64,000 nt of DNA, taken from contig OZ316891.1 in assembly GCA_973895155.1 (NCBI GenBank), forward strand, positions 24,862,001-24,926,000, written 5' to 3'. The notes below the pieces were generated by a model. It was not told the DNA's origin. It worked only from the letters and a program-made list of their open reading frames with translations, and searched no databases. The stretch is from Marsupella aquatica. Lineage: Eukaryota > Marchantiophyta. Numbering within the stretch: the first letter of the stretch is position 1; each line of letters opens with the position of its first letter. Positions 62,703 to 64,000 of this stretch are shown piece after piece. A program made the translations under genes and the position numbers.

Positions 62703-63292
62703 TGAGTTTCATCAGTGACTGATATCAGTCCAACACCGAAACTCAGCGAATCAGCTGAGATGAATTCTTCTGGGCCACAACCCAATCCACAACCCAATCG
62801 TAGTCTGCGCCATTGTTGGCGCCTCTTTGAGGTTGGATCGGGTACTTTACTTCGACCATTTCTTATGTCGGCTGCCTCTCTGACATTAAAGGAGAATATA
62901 AAGTTTCAATCTTGGCAGCCTCTCTGAGATTTCCTCGAAGTTCAGTTGAATCTCAGCGAGCCCCGCCGAGATTCAACTGAAATTCGAGAAAAAAAAAACT
63001 TCTCACATAGGGTCTTTGATATATCATGGGGTGTCGCTACTAAATCTCAAAAAGGATCCATACAACACATCGTACAACAGAGTCCATACAACACGTCCCT
63101 TTCAAAGACTCATCTCAAAGACCCTCGCCGACTTATCCAGGAGAGCTCGGCATGACATTGAAGAACAACACGGGGTCCAGCGTAGAAAGTAACCTTTGGA
63201 GGAAATTTTTATTTTACTTCGTATACAACATGTTGCTCTGTTGTGAAATATTCACAAATTGAATTCACAAAGGCAATCCATCGATCCTCTAT
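62703..63292. other. Noncoding interval with a 14-bp hairpin
   Basis: No gene is seen. TTCAGTTGAATCTC (62941-62954) and its exact inverse GAGATTCAACTGAA (62968-62981) form a stem with a 13-base GC-rich loop. The interval lies between the G2 fragment and the end of the Ulp1-like exon. Confidence 0.5.
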
Positions 63293-63994
63293 CTACAAAC
63301 TGATCGTCTGGCAGATTAGGTCTACAATAATCTTTTGTCGTATAAGCAGTACATGTTTAGGGTCAACCGCCAATACAGAGCCTCTAGAAAGATGCTCCAT
63401 GTTCATTATGACATATACTCCACAATTGTAACTATCGGGTTGGGCTGGAATATTGTCGCGGACGATGCATTGCCATTGTAATGGCGATAAGTGGGGACAA
63501 CTGCGCAAGCGGGACAGGTCATGGAGAAACCGACCGACATTCACCAAATCGTCGCATTCCGATGCTTCGCCTCCAATAGGATCGAGCAAATGTAGTTGCT
63601 GCAAAGTAAAATCGACCACAGCTAGTACCCAATGTTTTGGCCTGTGGATGGGGATTAGAATGAGGTCGAATGAAAAGACGTCAATGCCCTTCACAAATGC
63701 CAACGCTGCGTTGAAGCTGTACGCAGGATGCGTCAAGACATTGTAAAAATGTGTGGGCAAAAGCATGCATTTGGGTTTTGCAATGACCTCTGCTCTACGC
63801 TCCAATAGAGGAATGTAAGCATTGATGATGTCACAAGTGAGCCATTTTTTTGCCCTCAAGCATTTGAAATCTTTTCTCTTCAATTTTAAGTCGCCGAGGC
63901 TGACTAGGACTTCATCTTGGTCCCTGTTGGAGTCCAGTGCTTCTTTGACTATGGTCGCAAGTATGGCGGGTTGATGTCGTTGTGCAGGCACCCC
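63293..63994 (-). CDS. Ulp1/SENP-type cysteine protease exon (left part outside window)
   Basis: A 232-codon frame. The catalytic order of Ulp1 (C48) SUMO proteases is visible: KGIDVFSFDLILIPIHRPKH followed by W (His), LHLLDPIGG (Asp), then IPAQPDSYNCGVYVI (Gln oxyanion residue and nucleophile Cys). WLTCDIINAYIPLLERR matches the N-terminal helix of the domain. A stop (TAG at 63995-63997) directly precedes the open frame and the first codon is GTG. Hence this is probably a 3' exon after an acceptor ending TTAG, with the rest beyond the window. Such domains remove SUMO and are often carried by plant DNA transposons, which is the likely setting. All catalytic residues are present. Confidence 0.8.
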   Translation of the reverse strand, partial: GVPAQRHQPAILATIVKEALDSNRDQDEVLVSLGDLKLKRKDFKCLRAKKWLTCDIINAYIPLLERRAEVIAKPKCMLLPTHFYNVLTHPAYSFNAALAFVKGIDVFSFDLILIPIHRPKHWVLAVVDFTLQQLHLLDPIGGEASECDDLVNVGRFLHDLSRLRSCPHLSPLQWQCIVRDNIPAQPDSYNCGVYVIMNMEHLSRGSVLAVDPKHVLLIRQKIIVDLICQTISL

Positions 63995-64000
63995 CTAATT

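Overview
The window looks like repeat-rich land-plant nuclear DNA. Supporting signs are spliced genes with GT-AG introns, four TTTAGGG plant-type telomere units at 16.45 kb, and Ty3/gypsy retrotransposons whose proteins resemble plant transposon families. The species cannot be named from the sequence. No ordinary housekeeping gene, rRNA, tRNA or CRISPR array was recognised; almost everything belongs to transposable elements, many nested inside one another.

Left part, 1-16.4 kb: a large DNA-transposon-like element that runs off the left edge. Its minus strand carries a six-exon gene (exons join in phase) encoding a ParB-like domain, a degenerate DNA-methyltransferase-like domain and an FCP1/HAD-phosphatase-like domain. 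Its plus strand carries a divergent gene with two DUF8039/Tnp1-like segments and a DUF7869-like, DDE/RNase-H-type region. The two genes share a 1.7 kb control region full of short tandem repeats. A 21-bp palindrome (GGGTCGCTC-N3-GAGCGACCC and variants) is scattered through both halves. The plus gene is split by a solo LTR (7589-12291) with a CTAGG target duplication; across the duplication the reading frame is exactly continuous.

Middle, 16.4-45.4 kb: a nest of LTR elements. An old solo LTR (17296-45355) holds three later insertions: solo LTR A (18444-22280, minus), solo LTR B (about 24456-28945, minus) and a complete 15,376-bp Ty3/gypsy element C (29556-44931, plus, target duplication GTATA). 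Element C has gag, protease, RT, RNase H and integrase between two nearly identical 4.57-kb LTRs. Each LTR itself carries a sense-strand reading frame of about 1,180 codons encoding an Arg-rich start, a plant-mobile-domain-like module and a long coiled coil. The solo LTRs of four distinguishable families keep recognisable versions of this protein.

Right part, 45.4-64 kb: fragments of a second, minus-strand Ty3/gypsy element (G2), broken up by a 1.4-kb insert with a 10-bp duplication, a 325-bp MITE, solo LTR 3 (51737-56359, CTTTT) and solo LTR 4 (58384-62423, CGGAT). The MITE ends share about 20 bp with the presumed right end of the ParB/DUF7869 element. A Ulp1-type SUMO protease exon closes the window.

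Domain names rest on motif recognition by eye; no database search was run.
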